Positions 51,562 to 64,000 of a DNA stretch of 64,000 nt are shown one piece after another; position 1 is the first letter of the stretch; the number at the start of each line of letters is the position of its first letter. The position numbers and the translations under genes are program-made. This stretch comes from Glebionis coronaria (Eukaryota > Streptophyta > Magnoliopsida > Asterales > Asteraceae), in NCBI GenBank assembly GCA_025667525.1, contig CM046874.1, positions 661,930,963 to 661,994,962 on the forward strand, written 5' to 3'. Below the pieces are notes generated by a model that saw only the letters and a program-made list of their open reading frames with translations, was not told the DNA's origin and ran no database searches.

Positions 51562-54500
51562 TGATAAGACTGCTTTTATACATAGTCTCATCGTCCAAAT
51601 AGGGATTAAAATGCATTAATTATCATGAAAATACCCAAATATATGCTTGTGTTTGTTGCTTGTGTATTTTAGGTACGGATATTGAGAAAATGACAAAATA
51701 TCACAAGAAACATGCAAAAACGAACACGAGAAACGAAGCCGCACAATGAACCAAGCCCAAGTGATGATTTTCCAAGAATAAACCTTGAAGATATGAAGAT
51801 TGAACAAGAAGGGTCCTCCAATATTGAAGAATTAACACTTTAAACCCTTGTTTATTCATAATTACAAGATTGGTCCTTAAAGTTTGTCAAATTTGCAAAA
51901 AGGACCCTTAACTTTGAAGAATTGGCAAAAATGGTCCCTCAACAATTATGACTTGTCAATTTCAGTCCTCCAAGAAGTCAACAAAAAAAAGTCAAGACCA
52001 TTATCCATGAGGAAAATGCCAAAACAACCCTTTAAAAATCAAGAAATGGCAAGAATTACCCCTGAAAATACTTTGCAAAACTTTTTGGGGCATAAGTGTG
52101 AAAAAGTAAAAGTTGCTACAAAGGGATTGGGCGTTGATAGAGTTTTAAACTGAATTGAATGGAAAAAGAAAGATGGAGGACCAAAGTGGGCAGACAACCA
52201 ATCTTACCTAGACAACTCATAGCCTGCCACCTCACCCCACTCACATTTTCCACCAATCCCCATCCACCATTTTTCCAGCTCACCAATCCACTCACCAGCG
52301 GTTTAAACTTAATAATTGATTAAGTTTAAACTCGCGCCTAAACACTTATTTAAATCCCAAACAAGATCAAACCCCATGTTCTTCGTGTTCTTAATCCAAT
52401 TTGGTTTTTCCTTAACCTTTGTGAATTAAACCTTAAATCACTCCAGATTTATGATTAAGGCCACCCTTAAGATAACCCAACTCCTAAACACACATCACCA
52501 TCAGCTCACATGTATCACCACCCTTCCCCTTCCCCACTTTTTCACCTCTAAACAAAACTATGCAGCAAATCAACGCCCCAAAGGCTTGCTTATTTTCTAA
52601 GCATGTATTGAACGTCCAAGATCACTTTTATCCCTCTGGCATCTCAACAAAACGCCAAGAAGTCCAAATTCAGTCAACATATATTCAAAAATCCAAGGGC
52701 ATTTTTGGGACATCACTACACTAGGGTTTATGTTTTTCTCAGCTTCTAGTAGCATGTGCACCTTCTATATAAAGGGTTTAGGGTCTTTCCTTTACTCTTG
52801 TTCTCAGTTTTACTTTGCCAAGCCTTGTAAAACCATTTTTCTGAAATTAATAGTATTTGGTATTGTGTTGTGATTGAAACTGAGTTCCATTGATATTTAT
52901 TGTGTTAAGTAGTTGTATTGTCACGTTTTTGTACTTAAAGAAAACCTTGAACAAGTCCAAGATAGCCTATTAGCCTTTGAGTCCCTTTGTTCTTGACTGA
53001 GTTCAAGAATTTGGCATGTGCTTGGGTGAGGATTGTTCATTGAGGTGTTTCTTTAAGTGACATAAGTCACAAATCAACTAGCTTGAACAATATTGGAGTT
53101 TGGTTATATGTTTTTTATTCAAAATTTAGTCAAGTGGTTTGCTAAGTACTTGTGGTTCAACAGCCTGTTTATTTGTGTTTAAGGGTGATCATAGCCTCCT
53201 AATCTTGGTTGATTAAGGGGTGGTGAGGCCTTAAGGGAAGATTCAGGCCTTGTGGGGACCTAAGTCTTGTGAAGACTTGACCTTTTGTCACCTATTTCAT
53301 CTTATTTTGTGCTAATCTTGGCTCGAGCCTTTCTCTAGGCCTGTTTGTTGTTCTTAGCAGGGGGAAGATGGTGCTTGTTCTTGCTAGCACCTCAGCTCAT
53401 TGATTCCAAGGTGTGGATGTACATTTTGGAGGTTTGAATCCTCAAAACTCATCTTTTTGATTATTTTTTGGTATTTATGTGATTTTGTGATTTTACTAGT
53501 ATAAGTGTGTTTTTGTGCCTACAAATTGGTTATTGATTCACTTGTGGTATGTTATGATGTTAAACTGGGCTTAAATCAATCTTGAGAAGACTTTTACTTG
53601 TTTAAAATTGAGTTTAAAAAGTTAAAAGGGTGTTTGGGATTGACTGTTGGTTCTAGTTTATGTGATTTTGACTGGGAATTGTGGTATTGTTTGAATGTGT
53701 ATCTGATATTGAGGTTATTGTGTTCTTATTAAGCAAGTTTTGTGCCTTGAAACACCAAATCAAACAATTGGCTATAAAATCTTGAATATTTGTTGTTTTG
53801 CTCTGAAATCTTGTGCACACCTAGTTTTTATGTTAACCTAGGGCTAACAAGTGTCTAATCTTTGTTAATGCAACATATGTGATAAATTTGAGGCCTTGAA
53901 ATTGGATTTTGTGTCAAGTACATCAGCAAACTTTGTTCTTGTGTTCTTTATTGTTCATCAGTAACTGCATATGCTTAGATCTTGTTCATTTGTTGGATTT
54001 GTTGCATGAAATGTGTTAAGCTGTGTTACTTTAAGTTGTTTTGATCTTGTGTATGAATTTGGTGGCTTGTGGTTAGCTTTTAACAACTTAAAAGTAGCTT
54101 ATTGTCATCAGACATGCTTATCATTTGTCTGGAACACATCTGGGCAAAGATTGAATTAACTGCACTGATTGGCTGGGTGATTTTGTGTTTATTTGCTTGT
54201 TATTGACTCTTTGTGATTCACTGATCACAAGGGTGCCTTGATTGTCCAAAGAAACCAAGTAAAACTCTCTAAAAAGCCAAGTCAAAAAGTCAAGGCAGTG
54301 GGAACTCCTTTCCACTGCTACTAGCCACTTCTAGTTAAAATTTTTGTTCAGCTTATTAATAAGTCATTCTGGCTTATTCCAATGTGCAACAACTTATTTT
54401 TTGTAATAGGTCTTAATCTTTTGAGCTTATAAGTGAATCTGGAAGTTTACAGGTTTTGGTTTTAAGTTTTTGCTAGAAAACGACTATTTTGTCTTTTTCA

Positions 54501-55790
54501 AAATTAGCTTATTGCTTATTCCAGCTTATTGAGTGTGCTTACTGAAAATCTTTTTGTTGATTAAGCTTAGTTAAGCCATTTGTGACTTATTGCAACTTGA
54601 ATCAGCTCTTGAAATAGTCTATAACTCAAAAACGACTATTTTGTCGTTTTGTGTAGATTGCTTATTGCATTTTCAAGATTATTTCTTAAGCTTATTTCAA
54701 GTTTCTTTTTGCAAATAGCTTAATTAGGTCAAGAGAAGGACGTGGGTAAAATCTTAGCTTATGGCATCAGCTTATAGCTAAATGGGCCAAAAAGCCCATT
54801 AAGAATAAGTTGTTTTGAAATAAGCTAGCTTAAGCTCATTTTCAGCTCTTGGCCCTTTGGAAAATTGTGTTTAGAATCAAATTTTAAGCTTGACTGGAGC
54901 TTTTGGGCCATTTCTGAGGACTTTTTTTTGTTGGGCCCAATATCAAGCCCATTAAGGATCTGTTTGGGTATTTGGCCCATTTGAAGGCCCAATAGGGGCA
55001 TTTTCGGTATTTCAAGTTCATTTTCTGTTTAATTAGGTTAAAATAAACTAGTTTGCAAGTTTTTAGAAGTTTTTATAATTTTTGGATTTTTAATATTATT
55101 TTAATATTATTTTATTATTAAATTTCAAATTTTAGATTTTTCAAATTTTTACATTTTTCTTAGGTTAAATACATAAAGTTAGGAATTTTACAACTTTTAG
55201 AATTTTTTGTTGTTCTTAGATTAATTTTTATAATTATTTTAAGTTTTAATAGTTTTTAATTGTTATTAAATAGTTTTAATTAATTTTAAAATTTTCAAAA
55301 ATAGTTCTAAATTGATTTAGATTGTTTTAGAGGTTTACAAAGTGATAAATCTCATTTTGGGCTTTTTATTAATTAAATTGATTTTTAGGGCTTTAATTAG
55401 CATTAAAAAATCATTATTTAATTAAATAAAAGGTTTGGGTGATTTTTGATTTTTTGTAAACCCTTAGAATATTTTATTGGATTTTTATTGATTTTTAGGA
55501 ATTTTTAGAGTAATTTTTTAATTTTGGTGCTTTTACGGTTTTACGTGAACGACCCTTTTCGTCTTAGTGTAATCCGTCATCGTAACCGTCATTCTCTTCT
55601 TATCCCACTTCTATCTTTCTTTCTCATCACAATATAATCACATCACTAATAATTTCATTACACAACACACTAGCCTCCTTGGGAAACGAACTTCTCATTG
55701 GTCATTAGTGCTTGGTTTTCCTAAACCGACACTTAGTACTTTCCATTATTTTACGATCTTTTCCTAAAGGGTAGTAAAAAGGCTACATCA
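51562..55790 (+). repeat. Athila 5' LTR (about 4.2 kb)
   Basis: 4229 bp, begins TGATAAGACTGC, ends CTACATCA. It has no gene: the first 1.3 kb is A/C-rich and carries a TATA box, followed by a T/G-rich stretch and a very AT-rich stretch (55040-55500). Confidence 0.93.
52766..52773 (+). promoter_or_regulatory. TATA box of Athila 5' LTR
   Basis: TATATAAA in CTTCTATATAAAGGGTTTAG, about 1.2 kb into the LTR; repeated at 62892-62899 in the 3' copy. A strong consensus in a CT-rich context. Confidence 0.7.
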
Positions 55791-55793
55791 TTT

Positions 55794-55811
55794 TGGCGCC
55801 GCTGCCGGGGA
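55794..55811 (+). other. Athila primer-binding site
   Basis: TGGCGCCGCTGCCGGGGA, 3 bp after the LTR. This is the tRNA-Asp-type site known for Athila/Calypso elements, with one change from TGGCGCCGTTGCCGGGGA. Confidence 0.88.
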
Positions 55812-56534
55812 GGCGCGTTGTGTTTTGATTTGGACATTGTTGATTTATATACTAACCATAATAGTATTTGTATTAGTAGCACTCTACTAATACGAATTAT
55901 CGGTTTTTTGTTTTTTGTGTGAATACTATTACTATATTGTATACGTAGAACAATAAATACACAAGTACTCCAAAAGTGAGAAATCACAACCTTGACTTGG
56001 GAGGTCATTACCCAATCATTGTATTCGAATCTCAAACCAAAGAAAAAGGCAAAAATAGATAAATACTTTCGTGAAGCTCAATTTTGAAAAATACAAACTA
56101 TAAGGTGGGTATAAGGCGGATATTATAAAATATATCCTAAGGAAAAAGGCTCTTAAGTGCTTCGTGCCGCCTCGTTTCCCCGCTTGCTTGTGAGTATTTG
56201 ATTTTGAGAGCTAATCGAGTGTTTTGCCGCCCAAAGTATTATTAAGTGTCATATATACTTTCTTGGTTTTATTTGATTAAACCCTCTTGAACGTTTTGGT
56301 GTTCCACCAACGTTCTAAAGTCATCGAAGGCGTTCACTTCACGTGATCGTTTTCATTCCTTGAGGCTTCTTTAATCAAGAGATTTGATTACAGAGGAGAT
56401 TAGTAGATTTTTGTCTACATAATACAATTCCAAAAATCTAAAAAAGGTAAAACAATCAAAATCCAAAAAAGTGAAAAAGTTAAAAACACCAAAAAGAATC
56501 TTCTTTGCTCATCCCCACGTTGTACGTGACGTTT
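55812..56534 (+). other. Athila untranslated leader
   Basis: About 720 bp between primer site and gag; no ORF. A long leader is usual for this lineage. Confidence 0.7.
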
Positions 56535-58203
56535 ATGCTTACTCGTAATCAAGCAAGACGTGCACATAAATGAAAAAACAAAAAGGAGTCAACACCTACT
56601 CCTAATCTTTCTAGTGAAGAGACTCCAAGTGAGGAACCTATTGTAGAACAAGGAGCTATCATGGCTAATCTTACTATGATGGAGTTGCTTCGAGCACCCA
56701 TCGAGGATTTTGGAGAGGCCATTGTGATTCCCGCCATCCTTGCGGAGAACTTCGAGATCAAGACGGCTTTAATGTCTATGCTTCAAGCCAACAAGTTTCG
56801 CGGACACGAAAAAGACAACCCACATTATCACATTAGGCAATTTAATCGTCTCACCGCGACAAGCAAGTTTAAGGATGTACCACATGACGCCATTAAGATG
56901 TTGTTGTTTCCATTCTCGTTAGATGGACCCGCCAAGATATGGCTCAAGAAAGAACCCCCAAATTCGATTTTGACGTGGGGTGATCTCGTTTTTAATTTTG
57001 TGAATCAATTTTTTCCACCATCTAAAACAACACATTTGAAAAACGAGATTTCACGATTTACTCAAAGGTCTAATGAAAGTTTTTCAATGGCTTGGGAAAG
57101 GTTTAAAGAAATGTTACATGAATGTCCACACCATGATTTTTCCGAATTGCATCAGATTGACACTTTTTATAATGGGCTTAATGATCATGAACGAGATTAC
57201 TTAAATGTCGCCGCGGGTGGTAATTTTTTGTGTAAAACGACCGATGAAGCTTTGAATATCATTGAGAATATGTCTAAGGTTTATAGCCCTCGTAACACAC
57301 CGAGTGTTGCCACTATGGGTTCATCATCATCTTGTAACATGAATGCCTTGCAAGATGAAGCAGATGAGGAGAATCGGTTTTTCAATAGGTATTCGACTCT
57401 TATGACTCATTGGAAAGCACAAGATGCTTTAAATTCCGCATCGGTTAAGGCGGTTGCCAAGAGTTGTATTTCGTGTGGTGGAGCTCATGATTTTTCTGAG
57501 TGCATTACCACGGATGGTAACACTTCGAATGCTTATGTAGCCACGGGAACTTATAACCAAAACGGTCAAGGTTCCCGCCAAAATCAAGCTCCACAAAATC
57601 AAAATACTAACAACTATCAAAACAATCAAAATGGTGTTCAATGTAACTTCAACAAGGGTAATTATCAAAGTGGAAATGGGCAAATTTCAAACCAAAACCA
57701 AAACCAAAACCGTGATTTTCAAAATACTACCCAAGGTTTTCAAAATGATCACACCAAAAATCTTCAAGGAGAAATTTTGAATTATGCTAAAGCAAACGAT
57801 GCTAAGTTTGATAATATTCAACGTGAAATGGTTAGCTTAAGATCCGAGTTGAAAAACGAGCTTAAAACGAACTTGCTAATGAACTTAAGACTCATGATAA
57901 TAAAATGGAAGGAAATGTCCAACGTCTCCAACAAAACCAACAAAAAATGGAGCAAGGTCAACATGAGAATAAGCAAGAATTGTTAAAAGCGGATGCTAGG
58001 CAATCTATGTTTGAAGACCGAATGGGAAAAATGTTTGAAGCTATCATGTGTAAGCCCTCTTCTTCGGGTGGTCTTCCTAGTGATACCATCGTAAACCCGA
58101 AAGGAGAATTGAAGGTTATTACTACTCGTAGTGGTAAAACTTTCAAAGAACCCATTTCTCGTCCAAGTACTTCTACTGAGAAGAAAAAGAGAAAGAACCC
58201 GAG
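56535..58203 (+). pseudogene. gag: Athila gag, broken
   Basis: The likely original start is ATG 56535 (MLTRNQARRAHK), stopped at once by TGA 56571-56573. The same frame reopens and runs through ATG 56661 to 57986. Landmarks: MMELLRAPIEDFGEAIVIP, HYHIRQFNRLTATSKF, MLLFPFSLDGPAKIWL, FVNQFFPPSKTTHLKNE and QIDTFYNGL, the retrotransposon gag capsid core. Then a CCHC-like knuckle CISCGGAHDFSEC (57464-57502) and an Asn/Gln-rich tract. A one-base frameshift near 57870 moves the coiled-coil tail (NKMEGNVQRLQQNQQK) to another frame. The tail holds ITTRSGKTFKEP, the usual junction to protease. Confidence 0.92.
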
Positions 58204-59355
58204 GTGGTGGTAGAAAAGGAGCAAATTCCAAGTCCACGAAGTAACGCTCAAACCACACCTACGGTTGAACCAATACCAATAGTGGAACCCGAGATTCCAA
58301 GGCCGTTGCCTATGCCTCAACCCACACCACCCTTACCTTACCCTTCAAGACGAAACAAGGAAAAGGCACAAGAACGAAATAATTATCAATTTGAACTTTT
58401 TATGAAAATGTTTCGTGACTTGCATTTTAATATAAGTTTTGCCGACGCCTTGGTCATGATGCCTCGATTTGCCGCAAACTTTAAAAGTATGTTGAATAAC
58501 AAAGAGAAATTGCAAAAGTCATCTAGTTGTTCATCGGTTTTTCTTAGCCGCATACCTCAAAAAGTCGGTGATCCCGGTAAATTTTTAATCCCATGTGCAA
58601 TACAAGATATGGAGGAATGCTACGCCTTGGCCGATCTTGGTGCTAGTATAAATTTGATGCCTCTTGAGATTTTTTAGTCGCTCAATCTTCCTAATCTCAC
58701 TCCTTCAAGAATGTCAATCGAGATGGCCGATCATTCTACGATTCTGGCTTGTGGAGTAGCCGAGGACGTCTTCGTGAAAGTTGGAAAGTTCTACTATCCC
58801 GCGGACTTTATTGTAGTTGACATCCCCATCGATCCTAAAGTTCCTCTAATTTTAGGACGATCATTTTTGGATACTTCAAGAGCACTTATTGATGTGCATG
58901 CTAGGAAAATCACTCTTCGTTTCAATGAGGAGGAACTCGTCATAAATGCAACTCAAAACTCCACACTTTCTCATGTGTATTTTATCACATCTTTGAACAA
59001 TGTTAATCCCATCAAAAACATTTTCAAAAGGATTTCGAAGAGAGTTTTAGGAGTTGATGATAAAAATGATTTTCCGTCCCCTCCGCCGGTGGAGGTTAAG
59101 AGTGTTAAGCCGACGTTTCCAATCACGAATGATTCTTCGGATGATGAATATGTTGACCCCGATGGGGAAGTTTTCTTTGTTGACAAACGTTTTGAGAACT
59201 TACCACCACCAAAACCAAAACGGTTTTCAAATTTGAGAATTTTTAGTGTGACTAACATTTCTTTAGAAACACCAAATATTTTTGACATAATTAAGTCGGG
59301 TTTTCATAAGGAGAGTTTAAAAGATGAAAAAGGGAAAATTTTAAATTGGATTTAA
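58190..59355 (+). pseudogene. Athila protease region, broken
   Basis: Enters the third frame near 58190. After a Pro-rich linker come LFMKMFRDLHFNISFADAL and the aspartic protease: YALADLGASINLMP with Asp at 58633-58635, TAG at 58675-58677 and, in the same frame, VFVKVGKFYYPADF and VPLILGRSFLDTSRALID (flap and C-terminal ILGR motif). The enzyme cleaves the polyprotein; DLGAS instead of DTGAS is normal for Athila. A Pro/Lys-rich tail (LPPPKPKRFSNLRIF) ends at 59355, where reverse transcriptase would normally begin. None follows. Confidence 0.9.
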
Positions 59356-59780
59356 AAGATTTTTCTACAATGCTAACTCCGTCATCACCTCGTGTTTTGA
59401 GTACTACAAGCTCGTCTTCTCCTTTTGATGATGCTTTGTGTGGACTTAGTGTGGGGGAAGCCCCTTATGTTCCCTCCCCTTTCTCCATCGAGGATGAGAT
59501 ATTTGATCATGGACTTGCTTATAAAGGGAAATCTTGGTCTTCCACCGATGCAATAAATGGAAAATCTTTCTATTTGATTGGTGCGAGTCTACCTCGTGTA
59601 GCTCATAGTTTTTGTGACTTACCCATTGTCCCACCCTTCTATTTCTTCTCATCTATTTTCTTTAAACCCTTTGGGTTTGTGTTGACACATGATGAAGTGG
59701 CGTTGATTTTTTTTCCAATGAAAACGAGAACGCCATCTTCGATCCCGGTATTATGCACCATCAAAGGACTTAGTCCTTAA
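59346..59780 (+). pseudogene. C-terminal Athila reading frame after protease
   Basis: Overlaps the protease frame by 10 bases; open for 144 codons: MDLKDFSTMLTPSSPRV, EAPYVPSPFSIEDEIF and HSFCDLPIVPPFYFFS. After an 8-T run at about 59708-59716 the sequence makes more sense one frame over (NENENAIFDPGIMHH), close to the ENEEKVFKPGI-type C-terminus found in Asteraceae Athila proteins, so an indel in the T run is likely. No domain recognised. It may be the end of a shortened gag-protease product or of the lost pol. Confidence 0.55.
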
Positions 59781-61675
59781 TACCGGTTGTTTTTTGGCCT
59801 TCTTTATCATGTAAGCCCCACCAAAAATTGACCATACCATGATTATCCCTAAATGATCACATTTATGGGGGATTCGAGTCGAGCTTTTGACTCGGTTATC
59901 AAAAAACAAGGTGCCTCGTTGGGGAAACCCATGCTTATCCATGTACATATTATTGCTTTCTAATTAGTTTAATGTGAGGGGATTTGTGCCCTTCTAACCT
60001 TTGTTCCGTGGTTGTTTGTGAATTGTAGTTTTTAGATCATGATCTTCCCGATTGGAGCCTCTCGTGTTCGTTTTATGGGAGCACTCGATCGTTTGCTTTG
60101 AAGACTTTCTCAATATCCATGATATATCCTTTGATGTTCTGACCTTAGGTTTATAGCACACTTCATAAACGGCTTTAAATTTATTGGTTACACCCTTTCC
60201 ATGCTAGATTAGGCATTCGACCACGTCTCTAGTATTGGGGTGTTTGCACCCCTAGACTCGAAACATTGAGGACAATGTTTAACTTTAGTATGGGGGGGGG
60301 GTGAATAGATACTTACCTTGCTAAACCTTCACGCTTTCCAAAGTTTATCTTTTTGTTATCGTTTTGTTGCAAAATAAGGCTAAAAATGGCCAAATTTTAA
60401 ATTTTTCTCATGTTTTATAAGTGTTCCAAGACAAGAATGTAGGTTTTCCGATGGCAAGAATAAGAGTATTTTTTGACTCGACCGTGCGTGTTGAGCACTT
60501 AGCTTTAATTCCTTAACTTCACATTAGGCTAAGTCTCTTAAATGAGGGCGAGAAATGATAGGATTAATTATAAGTTACTATGCTAAACGTAGAGTACTCG
60601 TATTCTTTCAAAAACTCATGTGTTCTCATTGTTTGCTTATTCTCTCTTCGCATGTAAATATTTTTTGCTTAATAAATATTGACTTAGCGGTTTAGTTGGG
60701 ATTGTTGGGTTTCTAGTCTTTTCTAGTAGCTTCCGTGTAATTAAATTGGGAAGACAATAAGGTATCGCCAGCGTCACGGTTTTGAAGTATTGGCACCCGA
60801 ATAATCAAAAGCTTCACCCAATAATAAGATTTCAAGTGCTCACCTAAATCAAGCAAACAATTTGAACCCCACAAGGCCGAAAAATCTATGCAAAAATTGA
60901 AAGTGAATCAAGCCTTAATCTTTGAAGCTTTAAAGATCCAAAATTCTCCTTAGCGTGAGGATATACGTCTTCGGCTAATAAAACTACCGATGAGGTGGAT
61001 AATAAAAGTCAAGGCAAGACCGAAGTCATAATAAAAGCTTCATGGCGAAGTTGAATAAAAGATGGAGGTAAACCAATGATAATAAGGCCCTTCTGTTAGG
61101 GGGCGTATAAAAGACTTGGTAATAAGTCTCATGTTCAAAACCGTTATAAAACCGTGTTTATCGATCCTTCTTGTTGACTTAATTTTTTGACATCGTTGTC
61201 TATTAGGAGGGGTTATTGATTTGATGGTCTTGGTTACACCGTTAGGACTCTATTTTTAGACCTAAATCTCTATTATCGCATAAGTCAAACAATGTATCCT
61301 CGTGAAACATTCAAGACAAAATAAAATATAAGAGATACAACTTAGGAAATTGGGAGGATAAGTACGTGATTAGGGCATATGAGTAGTGTTAGCATTACTA
61401 ACTTATAATGACAATGATCTCGTTGCACGCTTGGCATGGAATTGGGGTGAAAATCGAGGACGATGAAATTATTTCTAACGAAGCATTCACGTGTTCTTAT
61501 TCTATGAACCTAAACGTCCCATTTTGCGATGAAAATCATACATTATGTCTAAAACACAAGTAGTAGCAATAGTAGTAGTGTAGCTAGTTTATCGTTCAAT
61601 AAAAGTGAATAAAAATGAATTTTGGAGATGCTATGATACTTTATTCTAGCATTGCGTGAGGGCACGACAATGGTT
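59781..61675 (+). other. Athila 3' non-coding region with duplicated purine tract
   Basis: 1.9 kb without a gene. Near 60250-60301 it has ACATTGAGGACAATGTT followed by TTTAGTATGGGGGGGGGG, a close match in layout to the true tract at 61676-61688 (GACAATGGTTTAGTATGGGGGAG). A 10-G run ends it. Confidence 0.75.
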
Positions 61676-61688
61676 TAGTATGGGGGAG
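61676..61688 (+). other. Athila polypurine tract
   Basis: TTAGTATGGGGGAG directly before the 3' LTR. Confidence 0.88.
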
Positions 61689-64000
61689 TGATGAGACTGC
61701 TTTTATACATAGTCTCATCGTCCAAATAGGGCTTAAAATGCATTAATTATCATGAAAATACCTAAAAATATGCTTGTGTTTGTTGCTTGTGTATTTTAGG
61801 TACGGATATTGAGAAAAAGACAAAAGATCACAAGAAACATGCAAAAACGAACACGGGAAACGAAGCCGCACAATGAACCAAGCCCAAGTGATGATTTTCC
61901 AATAATAAACCTTGAATATATGAAGATTGAACAAGAAGGGTCCTCTAATATTGAATAATTGACACTTTAAACCCTTGTTTATTCATAATTACAAGATTGG
62001 TCCTTAAAGTATGACAAATTTGCAAAAAGGACCCTTAACTTTGAAGAATTGGCAAAAATGGTCCCTCAACAATTATGACTTGTCAGTTTCAGTCCTCCAA
62101 GAAGTCAATAAAACAAGTCAAGACCATTATCCATGAAGAAAATGCCAAAACAACCCTTCAAAAATCAACAAATGGCAAGAATTACCCCGGAAAATACTTT
62201 GCAAAACTTTTTGGGGCAAAAGTGTGAAAAAGTAAAAGTTGTTACAAAGGGATTGGGCGTTGATAAAGTTTTAAACTGAATTGAATGGAAAAAGAAAGAT
62301 GGAGGACCAAAGTGGGCAAACAACCAATCTTACCTAGACCACTCATAGCCTACCACCTCACCCCACTCACATTTTCCACCAATCCCCATCCACCATTTTT
62401 CCACCTCACCAATCCACTCACCAGCGGTTTAAACTTAATAATTATTTAAGTTTAAACTCGCGCCTAAACACTTATTTAAATCCCAAACAAGATCAAACCC
62501 CATGTTCTTCGTGTTCTTAATCCAATTTGGGTTTTCCTTAACCTTTGTGAATTAAACCTTAAATCACTCCAGATTTATGATTAAGGCCACCCTTAACATA
62601 ACCCAACTCCTAAACACACATCACCATCAGCTCACATGTATCACCACCCTTCCCCTGCCCCACTTTTTCACCTCCAAACAAAACCATGCAGCAAATCAAC
62701 GCCCCAAAGGCTTGCTTATTTTCTAAGCATGTATTGGACGTCCAAGATCATTTTTATCCCTCTAGCATCTCAACAAAACGCCAAGAAGTCCAAATTCAGT
62801 CAACATATATTCATAAATCCAAGGGCATTTTTAGGACATCACTACACTAGGTTTTATGTTTTTCTCAGCTTCTAGTAGCATGTGCACCCTCTATATAAAG
62901 GGTTTAGGGTCTTTCCTTTACTCTTGTTCTCAGTTTTACTTTGTCAAGCCTTGTAAAGCCATTTTTTTGAAATTAATAGAATTTGGTATTGTGTTGTGAT
63001 TGAAACTGAGTTCCATTGATATTTATTATGTTAAGTAGTTGTATTGTCACATTTTTGTACTTAAACAAAACCTTGAACAAGTCCAAGATAGCCTATAAGC
63101 CTTTGAGTCCCTTTGTTCTTGACTGAGTTCAAGAATTTGGCATGTGCTTGGGTGAGGATTGTTCATTGAGGTGTTTCTTTAAGTGACATAAGTGACAAAT
63201 CAACTAGCTTGAACAATATTGGAGTTTGGTTATACGTTTTTTATTCAAAATTTAGTCAAGTGGTTTGCTAAGTACTTGTGGTTCAACAGCATGTTTATTT
63301 TTGTTTAAGGGTGATCATAGCCTCCTAATCTTGGTTGATTAAGGGGTGGTGAGGCCTTAAGGGAAGTATCAGGCCTTGTGGGGACCTAAGTCTTGTGAAG
63401 ACTTGACATTTTGTCATCTATTTCATCTTATTTTGTACTAATCTAGGCTCAAGCCTTTGGCTAGGCCTGTTTGTTGTTCTTAGTAGGGGGAAGCTGGTTC
63501 TTGTTCTTGCTAGCACATCAGCTCATTGATTCCAAGGTGTGGATGTACATCTTGGAGGTTTGAATCCTCAAAACTCATGTTTCTGATTATTTTTTGGTAT
63601 TTATGTGATTTTGTGATTTTGCTAGTATAAGTGTGTTTTTGTGCCTGAAAATTGGTTATTGATTCACTTGTGGTATGTTATGATGTTAAATTGGGCTTAA
63701 ATCAATCTTGAGAAGACTTTTACTTGTTTAAAATTGAGTTTAAAAAGTTAAAAGGGTGTTTGGGATTGACTGTTGGTTCTAGTTTATGTGATTTTGAGTG
63801 GTAATTGTGGTATTGTTTGAATGTGTATCTGATATTGAGGTTATTGTGTTCTGATATATAAGAAAGTTTTGTGCCTTGAAACACCAAATCGAACAATTGG
63901 CTATAAAATATTGAATATTTGTTGTTTTGCTCTGAAATCTTGTGCACACCTAGTTTTTATGTTAACCTAGGGCTAACAAGTATTTAATCTTTGTTAATGC
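61689..64000 (+). repeat. Athila 3' LTR, first 2.3 kb
   Basis: Begins TGATGAGACTGC and is co-linear with 51562-53873. By comparison it should end near 65.9 kb. TATA box 62892-62899. Confidence 0.93.

Larger units (their letters stand above)
51562..64000 (+). mobile_element. Athila-type Ty3 element, pol-less, 3' end outside window
   Basis: Two direct LTR copies (51562-55790 and from 61689), offset 10127 bp and co-linear up to the window end. Primer site TGGCGCCGCTGCCGGGGA, gag and protease of Athila type. No reverse transcriptase, RNase H or integrase between protease and the 3' LTR. About 24 differences over the first 590 LTR bases (about 4%). It lies in copia B gag; GTCCC (51557-51561) should be the 5-bp target duplication. 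Confidence 0.93.

Overview
This is plant nuclear DNA made almost entirely of transposable elements nested inside one another. No intact host gene, tRNA, rRNA or CRISPR array was seen. The gag, pol and extra-ORF protein types, as I recall them, are those abundant in Asteraceae (especially the chamomile tribe, Anthemideae). That taxon is an inference from memory, not a search result.

Layout. 1-957 is the 3' end of a Ty3/Tekay-like LTR. 958-3066 holds a 76-bp tandem array and a broken Ty1/copia gag fragment. From about 3070 to at least 43.5 kb runs one decayed CACTA (En/Spm) transposon, coding on the minus strand. Two Tekay-like LTR elements split it. TE1 (4419-14312, plus strand, TSD CAACA) sits in its subterminal repeats. 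TE2 (17267-41409, minus strand, TSD CCATT) sits inside an exon of its Ptta/En/Spm-type gene. TE2 itself contains a complete Ty1/copia element of Sirevirus type (copia A, 21199-33200, TSD CTTTA) and a 1.39-kb inverted-repeat element lodged between two long (AT)n arrays (34688-36367).

To the right, a 30/90-bp minisatellite (44305-44985) is followed by the start of another Tekay-like LTR (about 44985-46165). That LTR is interrupted by a second Sirevirus-type element on the minus strand (copia B, from 46166). Copia B is in turn broken at 51561 by an Athila-type Ty3 element with LTRs of about 4.2 kb (51562 to beyond the window end).

No element can move by itself. Copia A has a full gag-pol-extra ORF order but carries stops and frameshifts. 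Copia B has gag and the extra ORF but no pol. The Athila copy has gag and protease but no reverse transcriptase or integrase. TE1 and TE2 keep LTRs, primer-binding sites and 3' ends but have almost no coding sequence. TE1 LTRs differ by only about 1.1% (hand count), so it moved recently with an already eroded interior, presumably using proteins made elsewhere. Approximate LTR divergences by eye are TE2 about 7% (first 430 bp), Athila about 4% (first 590 bp), copia A about 2.4% (whole LTR) and TE1 about 1.1% (whole LTR). These agree with the nesting order.

The observations most worth a second look are: short element-specific words that recur through LTRs, untranslated regions and ORFs of each Sirevirus; the recent mobility of the eroded TE1; the tandemly duplicated exon in the CACTA gene; the element trapped in (AT)n; and the Athila insertion inside a zinc-knuckle codon block.
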